From Kappaphycus alvarezii (Eukaryota; Rhodophyta; Florideophyceae; Gigartinales; Solieriaceae), in NCBI GenBank assembly GCA_002205965.3, contig NADL03000470.1:1-64000 (forward strand): a DNA stretch of 64,000 bases, given 5' to 3'. The notes below the pieces were generated by a model, which was not told the origin of the DNA, made no database searches, and saw only the letters and a list, made by a program, of their open reading frames with translations. A program made the translations under genes and the position numbers. This document shows positions 22,521 through 31,645 of the stretch, piece by piece. Position 1 is the stretch's first letter. Each line of letters starts with the position of its first letter.

Positions 22521-23556
22521 ATCAGCACCTCCCTTGCCCCTGTCTCACCTCGAGCCCCTTATCAAAGCGCGTCGGGAGAGGTTCCACCATAGAGAAGAGT
22601 TTTAAGTGGCAAATATCACCCTAGAACTTCTTCAAATACTCAATTAACTCAGTGACAGACCAAAAATGTCTGTTTTCTTTGTACAACTGCCTCGCTAGTA
22701 TTTGACATAAGTTTTCCATCAAGTTAAGATCCGTCAATTTTCCAGGCCACTCCATAACCGCCAAATTTTTTCCAGTGAATGAATCCTTTGCGAGTTTCGA
22801 CTTATGAATAGAAGCTCCATCCTGTTGAAAATCCAGTCCGAGTGGTATTTCTCGGCTGCAAACAGAAAAACATACTTTTGAAGAGATCTCTTGTATTCCT
22901 TCTAATTCTGATGGCCATATAAAACAGCCAACGACGCTATCCCGTACATAGAAAACTTAGCCCGAACCATAACCGACCAACTCCCATGCTGCCAAGTTAT
23001 ATAAGGCTTGCTCCTTCTTTTAACAGCACAAATAACACGTCCAACGATCGGGACCTTCTAAAATTAAATTTTTCTCATCGCTAAACATGACTTGGCGCCA
23101 TTTTTGTTGATTCTGATAGCGGTAAATCGTCGGGGGAAGAGATATTCAGAACTAACTACCCCAAGAAGGAGGTGTTGCAAGCGACAAAAGTGCTACCGTG
23201 GTATAGTTGAACGAACGAAAAGGAGTGTATAGGGAAGACAGTTGAATGGGCTACAAGCAAGTATGGAAAGGGCAGGGTCTACCACCTATGCTTAGTGAAT
23301 AGGGTAAAATAAATGCTTCTTGGGTCTGAAGCTGACTCTCAACTTCCTAACTATTTTGGACTGAGCTTGAAGCTGTCTGCCAACTTGCTTGACCTCTCCA
23401 TGAGGAAGCGGTTTACTCAGCTTGTATAGACTTTTGGCTACCCCTTAAGTCCGAACAAAACTACAGAAGGTACCAGGAAATGCGCAGAAACAATTTGTGC
23501 GGATGACATACTCTAAACAGAAGATACTTAAGAAACTAACAATCAATGAGGTCCTC

Positions 23557-24158
23557 TTATTTTCCATTCTCTAAATCAGATCCGAACAACTCCTCTAAAA
23601 TATCCATGCTGTCCAAGCAGTCCCCACAAATATCTGCGAATGGCTCACAGCTCTCTATTCCCTTCTGGGAGATATCTAAGCTACTAAAGATATCTCCATC
23701 CGGTTCCAGCGTCGGCACCACTTGATCCATACTCTCCAGTCCAAGCCCCACCAGTACAACACTTTCCATGCCCCCATTTCCCTCATCCAACTCGTCCTCG
23801 TCCTCGTCATCCTCCTCTTCCTCCTCTTCATTTTCATCCTCATCCTCATCCTCATCCTCCTCTTCAACCTCATCCTCCCCGTCCTCCTCGTTATTAACCT
23901 CATAGACCAATCCAGGGGCTACCCACTCCTCAACGGTCTCCCCAGCTCCCTCCTCGATGTCCCACTCCTGACCCTCAGGTACCTCCTCGGCCTCGTCCTC
24001 GACGAAGAGCTTGCGGACGAACTCTATTATCTTCTTCTTAGTCTGCCGTCGCAGGTAGTCTTCTGCGTCCTTCGGGCCATATACTGCGAGCGCAAGGCCG
24101 TTTAAGAGGCAAGAGGGGCGGTTTTTGGTGATGGGGCGGAGGGGCGAAGGTTGTTCAT
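23557..24158 (-). CDS. LTR-borne acidic protein gene, copy 1
   Basis: Best-preserved of three copies. ATG at 24,158, conserved in position in copy 2 (MTNVRPS there, MNNLRPS here). A TATTTAAA box lies about 110 bp upstream (24,268-24,275), with counterparts in copies 2 and 3. A 1-nt deletion shortly after the ATG puts the rest in another frame, which stays open to the stop at 23,557. Domains: an N-terminal helical part (LLNGLALAVYGPKDAEDYLR, then KKKIIEFVRKLF), an acidic middle of nearly pure D and E (about residues 110-145), and a C-terminal block with ESMDQVVPTLEP, FADICGDCLD and LEELFGSDL. No known family is recognised. The acidic middle and hydrophobic/acidic tail would suit a transcriptional activator or a chromatin or histone-binding protein, but that is inference. 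Confidence 0.7.
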
Positions 24159-24267
24159 TGTGGTTGTAAATGACTGTAGACGGAGGATAGAGGGTGTTTT
24201 GGGTGTGTGGAGGGAGAGGGGTGATGAGTAAAATGATCAGGGACGTTTGAAACTTGGAATGAAGAGG

Positions 24268-24275
24268 TTTAAATA
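24268..24275 (-). promoter_or_regulatory. TATTTAAA box upstream of the acidic gene
   Basis: TATTTAAA on the minus strand about 110 bp before the ATG. Equivalents are ATTTAAA at 35,602-35,608 and TATTTAAA at 53,797-53,804, each about 80 bp before the start of the homologous gene. Conservation in position suggests a promoter of the gene itself, separate from the LTR's own TATA box. Confidence 0.5.
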
Positions 24276-24999
24276 GGCTCCCGGGGCAGGTTCTATCGAT
24301 TAGGAATAGGTAAAATAAATCTGCAAGGGATTTTGTAGTAGTGCATTTGCGCCCTTTTTCTCAAAAAAACGAGTTTGGAGGAGGAGGTAAGCAAAAAGGG
24401 AAAAAGAACTTGATTCGGGATCGATTCAGAGGGGTAGATACAGTACAGTATAAAAATATCTAGATAAAATGGAAGTAAATTTGGAGAGGACCGCGGTAAT
24501 GATAAGCGAGGTTCAGGGAGGACGAGGAAGGACTGGAACTATAAGCAAATTTGGACAAAGAGAGGTAGTACAGTAAACTATAGGCCTGTAGATGACGGCG
24601 GCAAAAATAATCTGCGCCTAACAGATTCCATGTGATATAAGAGTCCGCAAACACGACCCTTCCCTGTTTGTGCGGTGAGTTCATTGCAGGGACCTTCCTA
24701 ATCAGCTTGAACTTAAATAAACCGCTTCCAAGTAGTAGTCGACGGACCCCTCTACTAGAGCACGACAAATTAAGAGCGGTACGCAGGTCTAACTAAGACC
24801 TACCTTGTTTAGAGGCCTCTCGGGTTAAAAGTTGGTAGAATCTCTCTGTCATTTTTATTCCTCTCAGGGCGCTTTGGGGCTCCGTGTTACTTTTGGAGGC
24901 GAGTTTTATTCCGTACAACTCCTTAGTAGCGCTGTATATGCTCCGGTATTTCCCTGTTAGACATTTTCTGGCTGTGCAGGGCATCAATCGGAGCCTTTT

Positions 25000-25600
25000 G
25001 AAACTCTTTTACTGCCTTCCCCGAGTCATCTTCGATTTTGCTGCAAACATTTCGGATGCCGTTAAAGGGTCGCAGAGAATTATTGGGTATAAGTTATTAT
25101 CATGTATTTTTTTGGTTTGACTGGAAATGATCCTCAAAATTCGTGGCTTTAAAGAATCTTCCGACGCTGGAGTGGCCGAATATGAAAGAAATTAAAAATA
25201 TTTGCTCGATTTCCAAATCCTTTCGACACATCATTTTGAGGTACTAAAATTAATATTTTTGAGTAGTTTTGCTTTTTAATTTAACCTTTTTCAAGTCAGT
25301 GCATTACAAAAGCCAATGGTTTTGTAATCATTTCCGACCCTGTACGTAGGTCTGTTACAGAATATCAGGGAGAAACTTTACTTCGATGGGTTTCTATCCT
25401 GTACAGGAGAAGAACTCTTATGCGTTCAGTATCTACTGGGGGCTGCGCGCGTCCTAACTTTAAGGCTAAGACCTAACCGGATGTACCCGTGGTCCATGCG
25501 CATCGGAGGTCGTGAGAGGATGGCTTGAGCGATGGATGATCAGAGGGTGCAACTCAGTCGCTGGTAGAGACGGAGGCGGGTAAAAACAGGTGCCGAGTGA
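25000..25600. other. No supported gene; small hairpin
   Basis: AT-rich stretch upstream of the mariner transposase. A perfect 9-bp stem (ATTACAAAA/TTTTGTAAT) lies at 25,303-25,328, preceded by CAGTGC. It could be a transposon end, but no partner was found. Confidence 0.4.
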
Positions 25601-25905
25601 CACTTGGACGCGATCCGCGGAACTAATTCCTCAATAAACGCAATGGTATCTGAGAAGGGGCGCCCAGGAGATCAAACGCCAGGGGTCGAAGTGTGAGATT
25701 CGGCGTGTATGGTGCAGAAGATGGGTCAGCTGAGGGGGTGAGAAGACGTCGGGCGAGGTTGCGTTCTATAGTTGTAACCTTGTCACGGGCCGCCACTTCA
25801 GCAGCGCCACGGACAACCTGGGTCGCCTTGGTGCGAAGTGCGGCCATGAAAGGCGAGACGACTATGATGTCACAAGCAATAGGGCGCGGCGCTGCACTTT
25901 ACATC
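25600..25905 (-). mobile_element. LINE 3' fragment: end of restriction-like endonuclease ORF
   Basis: Minus strand reads CDIIVVSPFMAALRTKATQV, then a GAAEVAARDKVTTIERNLAR block. The same block occurs in the interrupted LINE (TVVSPSIQGIRERATQ ... HRDKVKDLERKLVRR) and in the copy at 52,100-52,310 (CDVAMTSPFKQSS ... THQRKV-DLQHKLSRLL). The D-x-x-V-x-SP block is the second core strand of a PD-(D/E)XK restriction-like endonuclease, found at the C-terminus of some non-LTR retrotransposons. 5'-truncated. Confidence 0.6.
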
Positions 25906-26119
25906 AATGAGTATCTATCGTGTACACTGTCGTTCTGACTATACGGCTGAGAAATAACCGAATGTTCCACTTCAGTCACTGCAGACGGGCTCCCAAAAGA
26001 ATTGCCATCGCAATACCACAATGCGCAACTTCAGCGCTGATAAATACGCCTGTGGATCAATCCTGTGGTTTTGTTAAACTTCTCTGCAATGCGCGGGATG
26101 AAATATTAGAGGAGCTGAA

Positions 26120-26338
26120 TGGAGGTGGGAGATGAGGCACCGAAGAAATCGAAAGGAAGGTGCTAAAACTTGAAGTTTGGTTCTTGAAGGGTGTTTTGGG
26201 AATGGGCGGGATGCGACGTACCAGTTTGCGCTCCAAATCTTTGACTTTGTCCCGGTGGGAGATGTCGGCGGCTTAGCCGGCCATTTTGCGTGGCCCTTTC
26301 GCGTATGCCTTGTATGGAAGGAGAAACAACGGTGAGGC
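26120..26338 (-). mobile_element. LINE 3' end, downstream part of the interrupted LINE
   Basis: Continuation of the LINE whose upstream part resumes at 33,864. Across the GAGGC target duplication the minus-strand frame reads PIAYGLTVVSPSIQGIRERA. It then runs, after a frameshift, into HRDKVKDLERKLVRRI, the same order as in the fragment at 25,600-25,905. Only the extreme C-terminus and the 3' tail remain here. Confidence 0.65.
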
Positions 26339-27057
26339 TGATAGGGGTAAATCGTCGGATGAAGAGATATTCAGAACCAACTACCCCAAGACGGAGGTGT
26401 TGCGAGCGACAAAAGTGCTACCGTGGTATAGTTGAACAAATAAAAAGCAGTGTATATGGGAGAGAGTTGAGAGGGCTACAAGCAAGTATAAAAGGGGCAG
26501 CGTCTACCACTGATGCTCTGCGACCAGCTTAGGAAAAGTTTTCTTGGGTATGAAGTTGACTCTCAACTTCCTACTACTCGGAGCTTGACCTGAAGTTGTC
26601 TGCCAACTTGCTTGACCTCCACTAAAGGAAGCAGTTTACTCGGCTTATATAGACCTTTGGCTACCCTAAAAGTCTTCAAACAAACAGACTAATAACCATA
26701 AAATGCATTCACGGGAATCGTGTGAACCAGAGAGACCATTAGAAGATATTTCATCAAGGTAAATATCTAGGTGCCATACCCATGCCAGCCACCTATCGGC
26801 CAGGGGTGGGAATTGATGTGGCCATTATATAGACCTTTCAGAGTCACTCGTAGAATCACCCACAACCTAGAACTGTACTGACATCCACTATGACAGTGTA
26901 TCCTAAAATAAAAAATCAACCGATGAATTTGCCACACTCACCCAAATTAAAAATATCTTGCAAATTCAAAAACTGTAAAAATATCTACCCAGTTCCAATA
27001 CTGTATACAACTATGGTCCTCATCTAGATTTTTTCGTGTGCGAATTTGCGCACATCA
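26339..27057 (-). repeat. Element 1 3' LTR (LTR-A)
   Basis: 719 bp, TG...CA. It starts on the minus strand TGATGTGCGCAAATTC and ends CCCCTATCA. It holds two near-identical TATA contexts, AAAGGTCTATATAA, about 180 bp apart (TATA at 26,644-26,653 and about 26,825-26,834). The mates differ by about a dozen substitutions and one 1-bp indel. Confidence 0.95.
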
Positions 27058-27069
27058 CGCCCTCCCGCT
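27058..27069 (-). other. Polypurine tract of element 1
   Basis: AGCGGGAGGGCG on the minus strand, immediately before the 3' LTR, where a plus-strand primer for reverse transcription is expected. Confidence 0.6.
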
Positions 27070-27090
27070 CAAGACGAACGTCCCGGCTCG

Positions 27091-27519
27091 TCACTGCCCT
27101 TCTTCTGTTTCCGTTAGTGTTCGCTGTCTTATTGATAAAATATATGGTCTCTCAAACGGGTATGGATGCAACTGATTACCAATATGATGCTCTAAAAAGT
27201 AGGTTTGCATTACTGGTACCTCACTTTGTAGCATAACCTCATATATTGGTTTGATAACATCGAGATGGGGTTGAATACATTCTTCTTCCGTGACTCTTCC
27301 GAATCTTCCAAGAGTGAAAAAGTATATGTGATATGCAAACTCTTCTGGAAGATGCCGGAGGAATGGATGCCGATAAGAAAAGAAGACGCGCATCATCAAG
27401 CACGAATCTTCGTAAGATAAGTGCGGTCCATGTAGCGCCCTAAAACATAAACAGATGCTTATCATGAAATAAGAAATGACCTGCGCATCGTTCGCATCCT
27501 CGGAGATATTGCGCAGCCA
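27091..27519 (-). CDS. Post-integrase domain B of element 1
   Basis: Begins FWLRNISEDANDAQVISYF near 27,519 and runs to the stop at 27,091; the ATG at 27,465 lies inside the domain. It is homologous to domain A upstream: W(I/L)-x-x-I-x-x-D at the start, ICLCFR-x-L-x-GP, then RV-x-FS, PEF-x-x-x-IY, GR(Y/F)G-x-V, PIY and PYP-x-x-xPY at the end. It is also matched by domain B of element 2 (43,670-44,146) and element 3 (60,320-60,725). No transmembrane segment, CAAX or envelope-like feature is visible. The family is unknown to me. It is separated from the domain A frame by a frame change and a low-complexity linker, so whether it is a separate protein or the end of pol is unclear. Confidence 0.6.
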   Translation of the reverse strand, partial: WLRNISEDANDAQVISYFMISICLCFRALHGPHLSYEDSCLMMRVFFSYRHPFLRHLPEEFAYHIYFFTLGRFGRVTEEECIQPHLDVIKPIYEVMLQSEVPVMQTYFLEHHIGNQLHPYPFERPYILSIRQRTLTETEEGQ

Positions 27520-27572
27520 AAAAGATAATCTTCTTCTTCCGACTGTATGCTGTGCATGGTTGTGAAGGAGAG

Positions 27573-29219
27573 CTAGAGATGAAGTTGTGGTGGATGGTCC
27601 CGATGAATGGCCGCGACCAGCTCCTGACGTACTGGGACCTGCACGAGGTCCTCTCGGGGGACTACCGGAACCTCTTCTGGGCGGGTTTTGTCTCCCGAAG
27701 GTCCTCCTCTGATCATCATCACTGCTTCAGGAGGATCCTCGCCGCCTCCAACGTTCCCAATTTGTGGCGGAGAAACGCAAGGTTCCCATAGAGGATACGG
27801 GACCAGTCTGTACTCCATATCCGGGGGTAAGGCGTAACCTCTCAGTTGCACATCTTGGTTGTTCTTGAGAAATACGTAAATTGGACTGATAATATTCAGA
27901 TACGTTTGCGACAAGTCTCCAGCAGCTACCATTCCATATCTTCCTATAGAGTAATGATATATTACCTCCACAAACTCTGGATCTGCTTCCGTGAACCTTC
28001 CGTTTTGGAATGAGAATAGAACTCTTATTAATAGTCGGAAATCTTCTTCAGGTAGCAATGGTCCGTTCAACGTACGAAAACATAGGCATATAATAATGTA
28101 GAAATGGATGATTACGTGTAGTTCATAGTAGTCCCGCGTAATCGAGATGATCCATTCCCAGGCCCTTTTTCCTCCCATAGGAATCATTCTATAGTTAAAG
28201 ATGAGTATGCCCCGTGGTTGCGCATAGTCCTGTGTGAGAAGGAATTCTTCAGGCCTCTGATGGTAAGGGCCTAGACGACGTGCATGGATGGCCCTCCTTG
28301 ATCTCTTCCCTGAGCTTGAACAGAGCTTATAGTGCGGGTGCCTTTCCTCCGTGACGACGCAAGGATTCGAGTCCTTTGTTTGGAAGGCCGGCCACTTCAC
28401 AGCCTGCTGCATTGCTTTCCCATGTACTACAAGTACTTTAGAGCCGACTGAAAAGGTTTGGACTGGAGGCTCTTCATTCTTATTTCTTGTCTGTGTTAGC
28501 ACGTGGTGTGATCTCCAGCCTTCGGTGGCCAGTAGTTCAACTTCCCTACTCTCTTCATCGATAATATTTGTTTCCATGTCTCTCTGTAACATTCTAGGAG
28601 CCCTTCCGTACATTAGCTCGAATGATGACCGTCCACTTCTTCCTCTTCTTCGACGATAGCCGTATAATACTTTTGGTAAGGCATCTTCCCACTGGATTTC
28701 ATTCTCCGACATAGTTTTCGATATTGCTCGTTTAATGGTTCCAACCATCCTCTCCGCTTTACCGTTTGACATAGGAGCGTATGCGAGAACGGTCTTCAGC
28801 TGAATCCCTTTCTCGTCCAAAAAACGAAGCAGTGAAGTTGCAGTAAAACAAAGGGCGTTATCCGAGATTATCCTTTTTGGAAGACCAAACGGTTCAATTA
28901 TTTCTTTTTCGATAAATCTCAGTACCACCTCAGCATTTGCCTCCTCAACTGCAACTGCTATTGGCCATCCAGTAAGATGTTCCACCCCTATAAGGAGATA
29001 TTTGTTTCCGGAAGAGGTTTCCTTGAATGGGCCGGCAAAGTCAATTGAGATGGTTTCAAAGAGACCGGAAACTGGAAAACTTAGAGTTGTCTTATACTTC
29101 CGTATTGGAGTGAATTTTTGACAGTTATCGCAGCTTTTCACGAAATTATAGACGTCCTTATGGATACTGGACCACCAGAAGCTCTCCGTAATGAATTTTT
29201 GGTTGTTTCGAGATCCCAA
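27573..29219 (-). CDS. pol: Integrase plus post-integrase domain A, element 1
   Basis: Frame of 548 codons, out of phase with RT by a 1-nt deletion near 29,196 (element 3 has one more base at CCAAACAATTC). It contains the Cys pair of the HHCC zinc finger (CDNCQKF), whose His pair HDELGH sits at the end of the RT frame. The DDE core is present: SIDFAGPF (first Asp), RIISDNALCF (second Asp) and SNGKAERMV (Glu). After the catalytic core comes a typical C-terminal part (SVGSKVLVVHGKA). Residues about 355-480 form domain A (EWIISITRDYYELHVI ... PYPLWEP), then a P/R/E-rich tail. The integrase inserts the cDNA into the genome. Domain A is not a chromodomain. The core is about normal in length; the tail of about 200 residues is unusual. 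Confidence 0.85.
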   Translation of the reverse strand: MGSRNNQKFITESFWWSSIHKDVYNFVKSCDNCQKFTPIRKYKTTLSFPVSGLFETISIDFAGPFKETSSGNKYLLIGVEHLTGWPIAVAVEEANAEVVLRFIEKEIIEPFGLPKRIISDNALCFTATSLLRFLDEKGIQLKTVLAYAPMSNGKAERMVGTIKRAISKTMSENEIQWEDALPKVLYGYRRRRGRSGRSSFELMYGRAPRMLQRDMETNIIDEESREVELLATEGWRSHHVLTQTRNKNEEPPVQTFSVGSKVLVVHGKAMQQAVKWPAFQTKDSNPCVVTEERHPHYKLCSSSGKRSRRAIHARRLGPYHQRPEEFLLTQDYAQPRGILIFNYRMIPMGGKRAWEWIISITRDYYELHVIIHFYIIICLCFRTLNGPLLPEEDFRLLIRVLFSFQNGRFTEADPEFVEVIYHYSIGRYGMVAAGDLSQTYLNIISPIYVFLKNNQDVQLRGYALPPDMEYRLVPYPLWEPCVSPPQIGNVGGGEDPPEAVMMIRGGPSGDKTRPEEVPVVPREDLVQVPVRQELVAAIHRDHPPQLHL

Positions 29220-30685
29220 TGCCCTAGCTCATCATGGAAAGTCCTTAAGAGCTTCATTCTTCCTTTCAAAGGGGCCACTAGTCGGGGACCGGCGTTAGTG
29301 TGCCGGAAGAGTTTCCCATTCCACAATGTAAAAGCCTTTTGATTCCTGCGTACCCAATTTCTGTGTTCAAGATCAACCTTTCTCATTTCTAGTCCATCGA
29401 GGAATTTGATCAGTCCGTGAATATTAGCTTCGTACTCGTTATCGTTCGGCAGCTGCAACTCGGCAACTCCGACGTTGTCCTCGGAAGCTTTTTCATTTGG
29501 AATCAATGGATCCCTCAAGCGGGATAGGTAATCGGCAGGCTGATTATTGCGTCCGGGCCTATACACAATTTCAAACCGATATTCTGCGAAAATGTCGAGC
29601 CATCGGGCCAAGCGGTGATGTACATCCTTCTTTTGGAATGCTTTCTTAAGTGCCTGGTGATCAGTTATCAAGACAAATTTCTCGAGTGATAAAAGGTAAA
29701 CACGAAACTTTTTCAGCGCGAAGACGACAGCTAGCGCTTCTTTCTCGCAGACTGAGTATCTCTTTTCCGCATCATCCAGAGTTTGACTTGCGAATTGAAC
29801 AGGGTGTAGTCTTCCGTGGTCATCTTTTTGGGACAAAACGGCTCCCAAAGACCGCTCTGAGGCATCTGTTTCCACAACGAATGATCTCTTGAGATCTGGG
29901 TACATGAGAACTGGGGGGACACATAGCTTATCTTTAAGCTCCTCAAATGCAGTTTGCATTTCCTTGTTCCGGTAAAATTTTCCGTTCTTCGTAGTGCTGG
30001 CATGTAACGGTGCTGCAGTTTTAGCGAAATCTTTGATAAATCTTCTGTAATATGAGGCCAGTCCTAAGAAGCTTCGGACCTCCGTCTTTGAAGCGGGCCT
30101 TGGTGCCAACTTGATTTTTTTCGTTTTCTCTGGATCCACTTTAATTCCCTCTTGATCGACGATATGACCGAGTAATTGGATAGAAGTTTTCGCAAAGAAG
30201 CATTTGCTCAACTTAATTTTCAAGCTATACTCCGATATTCTCTCCACAACTGTCTTGACGTGCGAGATGTGCTGATCCAACGTTTCTGGGAATATGAAAA
30301 CATCATCGATATAGACTCTTGCGAATGGAAGTCCTTTCAAAACCTCGTTCATCATTCTTTGGAATGTAGCTGGTGCATTCATGAGACCAAAAGGCATCAC
30401 TTCGAACCTGAATGTACCGGCTTTGCTGGTAGAAGTTGTTTTTTCCTTACATTTTTCATCTAATGGAATCTGCCAATAACCAGTGTAAAGATCAATTGAG
30501 GTGAAGTATCTCCCGTCCTTCAAGTCCTCGAGGATTTCTTCCATGTTTGGAATCGGAAATCGATCGGGTATCATTCTCTGGTTCAGTTGTCGGTAATCGA
30601 CGCAAAAGCGAAGTTTTCCATCTTTCTTTGGTGCTATCACAACTGGAAATGACCATGGGGATGAAACTGGCCGAATAATATCATT
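29138..30685 (-). CDS. pol: Reverse transcriptase and RNase H, element 1
   Basis: Continues the pol frame after the TAA at 30,686. RT blocks in order: FCVDYRQLNQRMIPDRFPIP, SIDLYTGYWQIPL, MPFGLMNAPATFQRMM, VYIDDVFIF (catalytic YIDD), LLGHIVDQEGI and EVRSFLGLASYYRRFI. The RNase H part has VVETDASERSLGAVLSQ (first catalytic Asp), YSVCEKEALAVVFAL and LITDHQALKKAF. The end carries the HDELGH part of the integrase zinc finger before the frameshift. All catalytic residues I can check are intact. It copies element RNA into cDNA in virus-like particles. Confidence 0.93.
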   Translation of the reverse strand, partial: NDIIRPVSSPWSFPVVIAPKKDGKLRFCVDYRQLNQRMIPDRFPIPNMEEILEDLKDGRYFTSIDLYTGYWQIPLDEKCKEKTTSTSKAGTFRFEVMPFGLMNAPATFQRMMNEVLKGLPFARVYIDDVFIFPETLDQHISHVKTVVERISEYSLKIKLSKCFFAKTSIQLLGHIVDQEGIKVDPEKTKKIKLAPRPASKTEVRSFLGLASYYRRFIKDFAKTAAPLHASTTKNGKFYRNKEMQTAFEELKDKLCVPPVLMYPDLKRSFVVETDASERSLGAVLSQKDDHGRLHPVQFASQTLDDAEKRYSVCEKEALAVVFALKKFRVYLLSLEKFVLITDHQALKKAFQKKDVHHRLARWLDIFAEYRFEIVYRPGRNNQPADYLSRLRDPLIPNEKASEDNVGVAELQLPNDNEYEANIHGLIKFLDGLEMRKVDLEHRNWVRRNQKAFTLWNGKLFRHTNAGPRLVAPLKGRMKLLRTFHDELGHWDLETTKNSLRRASGGPVSIRTSIIS

Positions 30686-31171
30686 TTACAGCATACCTGT
30701 AACATTCTCTGAGATAAATTGGTCATATTTTGGCGGTTGACGTCTAGGCCTGTGGTAAATTGGTTGAGTATCGGTAAGTTCAAATGAGTGAGTGACCGGT
30801 ACACTGGCTTGTCTTAGATCGGAAGCGCTCCATGCAATTACTTCGGAAGATGTTAAAATGTCGGATATTTTCATTGAGGCGGGGGCTGTAAGGTTCTGTA
30901 CTTTTTCTTGAATTTCTGCCATTTGGCGCTGGTCTTCTTCTCGAGCCTCTCCCTCCAAATTTTGAAGGACTTCTTCCGGCGTGCTCACATCTTCAGATAT
31001 GGAATCCGATATATTCCTGTTTTCCTTGCAATTGTAATCTTCTTTCGTGCTCCGAATTTCGTCCTTTGATTCGATATTATCGCAAAAAGAAACACATTCA
31101 GGTGTCACACCTACCCTAGAATTCCAGTCTTCATCTGTTTCAAACCCAGAATCATAATCATCCCATGCCAT
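30686..31171 (-). CDS. pol: Acidic connector between protease and RT, element 1
   Basis: In phase with both protease and RT. It starts after the TGA at 31,199 and ends at the TAA at 30,686, which in element 3 is a Glu codon (GAA). The sequence is D/E/S-rich (DDYDSGFETDEDWNS) and ends with RRQPPKYDQFISENV, the usual lead-in to RT. Both stops look like single-base nonsense mutations rather than programmed events, because element 3 has GGA and GAA in these places. Confidence 0.8.
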   Translation of the reverse strand: MAWDDYDSGFETDEDWNSRVGVTPECVSFCDNIESKDEIRSTKEDYNCKENRNISDSISEDVSTPEEVLQNLEGEAREEDQRQMAEIQEKVQNLTAPASMKISDILTSSEVIAWSASDLRQASVPVTHSFELTDTQPIYHRPRRQPPKYDQFISENVTGML

Positions 31172-31198
31172 GTTCAGTATCCCCCGAGCGTACCCTTC

Positions 31199-31645
31199 TC
31201 AACTTCCGAAATTGTTAGTTGGTTCGGAATCTTCGCTGTCATACCTAGAAGTGAAATCTTCACTGTCCGTTTCTTTCAAATCTACCGGATGTGTTGTGCT
31301 TTTGTCGAAATCCAGGGGCATCTTCACGGTTCTGCCGTCAATATTAACTGAATCCATTTGATTGCCCAAGTCAATGCATGTCCCTAGTCTTTCCATGGTA
31401 GGGCAGCCAATGATTGCATCGAAAGGGAGATCAGGCATGACAAGAAAGTCTACATCAACTTTAGAGTCCCCAAAGAACACGGAAACATTGTCAACAGTGC
31501 CCATGCATTTCGAGACGGTTCCATCCGCTACAGTTATTTTTCGAGTCGTTGGAGTAATGTCGAGACCTAGATCTGTCACCAAAGTTTCTGAAATGAGATT
31601 TGTAACAGCACCCGAATCGAAGAGAGCCTGGGTTTTCATACCCAA
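31199..31645 (-). CDS. pol: Aspartic protease, element 1
   Basis: Retropepsin-like domain with intact active site ALFDSGAVTNLISETLV near the start, and the expected second half (LVMPDLPFDAIIGCPTMERL, flap and hydrophobic DAIIG motif). It ends in an acidic tail running into the connector. The ATG at 31,645 is internal to the ancestral polyprotein. The equivalent active sites of elements 2 and 3 are mutated (DSRA and DPEV), so this is the only intact protease of the lineage in the window. It cleaves the polyprotein during particle maturation. Confidence 0.9.
   Translation of the reverse strand: MGMKTQALFDSGAVTNLISETLVTDLGLDITPTTRKITVADGTVSKCMGTVDNVSVFFGDSKVDVDFLVMPDLPFDAIIGCPTMERLGTCIDLGNQMDSVNIDGRTVKMPLDFDKSTTHPVDLKETDSEDFTSRYDSEDSEPTNNFGS

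Larger units (their letters stand above)
23114..24623 (-). mobile_element. Solo LTR, long variant (LTR-B copy 1), 1,510 bp
   Basis: Runs TG...CA on both strands and is flanked by perfect 5-bp target duplications GATTC (23,109-23,113 and 24,624-24,628). Its 3' 450 bp (23,114 to about 23,560) match the LTR of element 1, including the promoter block and the end reading CCGCTATCA. Its 5' end (TGTTAGGCGCAGATT on the minus strand) resembles the start of the element 1 LTR (TGATGTGCGCAAATT). About 750 bp in between is unlike that LTR and encodes the acidic protein. It is a solo LTR because no internal retroelement sequence lies on either side and the mariner frame resumes across it. Confidence 0.9.
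22520..24990 (-). mobile_element. Tc1/mariner transposase pseudogene split by a solo LTR
   Basis: The two halves lie at 24,629-24,990 and 22,520-23,113. The first half reads a helix-turn-helix-like region (LNLSCSSRGVRRLL, then KVPAMNSPHKQGRVVFAD), as in Tc1 transposases before the catalytic core. The second half gives QVMFSDEKN (first catalytic Asp, about 23,085), DFQQDGASIHKSKLA (second Asp, about 22,825), WPGKLTDLNLMEN (third position Glu, about 22,720) and a C-terminal SMVEPLPTRFDKGLE. The interruption is exactly the 1,510-bp LTR plus one GATTC copy. Removing these joins ITWN to QQKWRQVMFSDE in frame. Other stops exist, so it was already decaying or has decayed since. Tc1/mariner transposases cut and paste DNA at TA sites. 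Confidence 0.88.

Noticed and set aside
23722-24105. Plus-strand frame of 127 codons rich in Leu and Ile
   Set aside because: It is the reverse of the D/E-rich run of the acidic gene on the minus strand. The minus-strand protein is conserved in two other copies; this one is not.
27780-28157. Domain A as a chromodomain or an envelope protein
   Set aside because: No chromodomain aromatic cage pattern, signal peptide, transmembrane segment or furin-like site. Element 4 in the same window has a chromodomain-like end for contrast.
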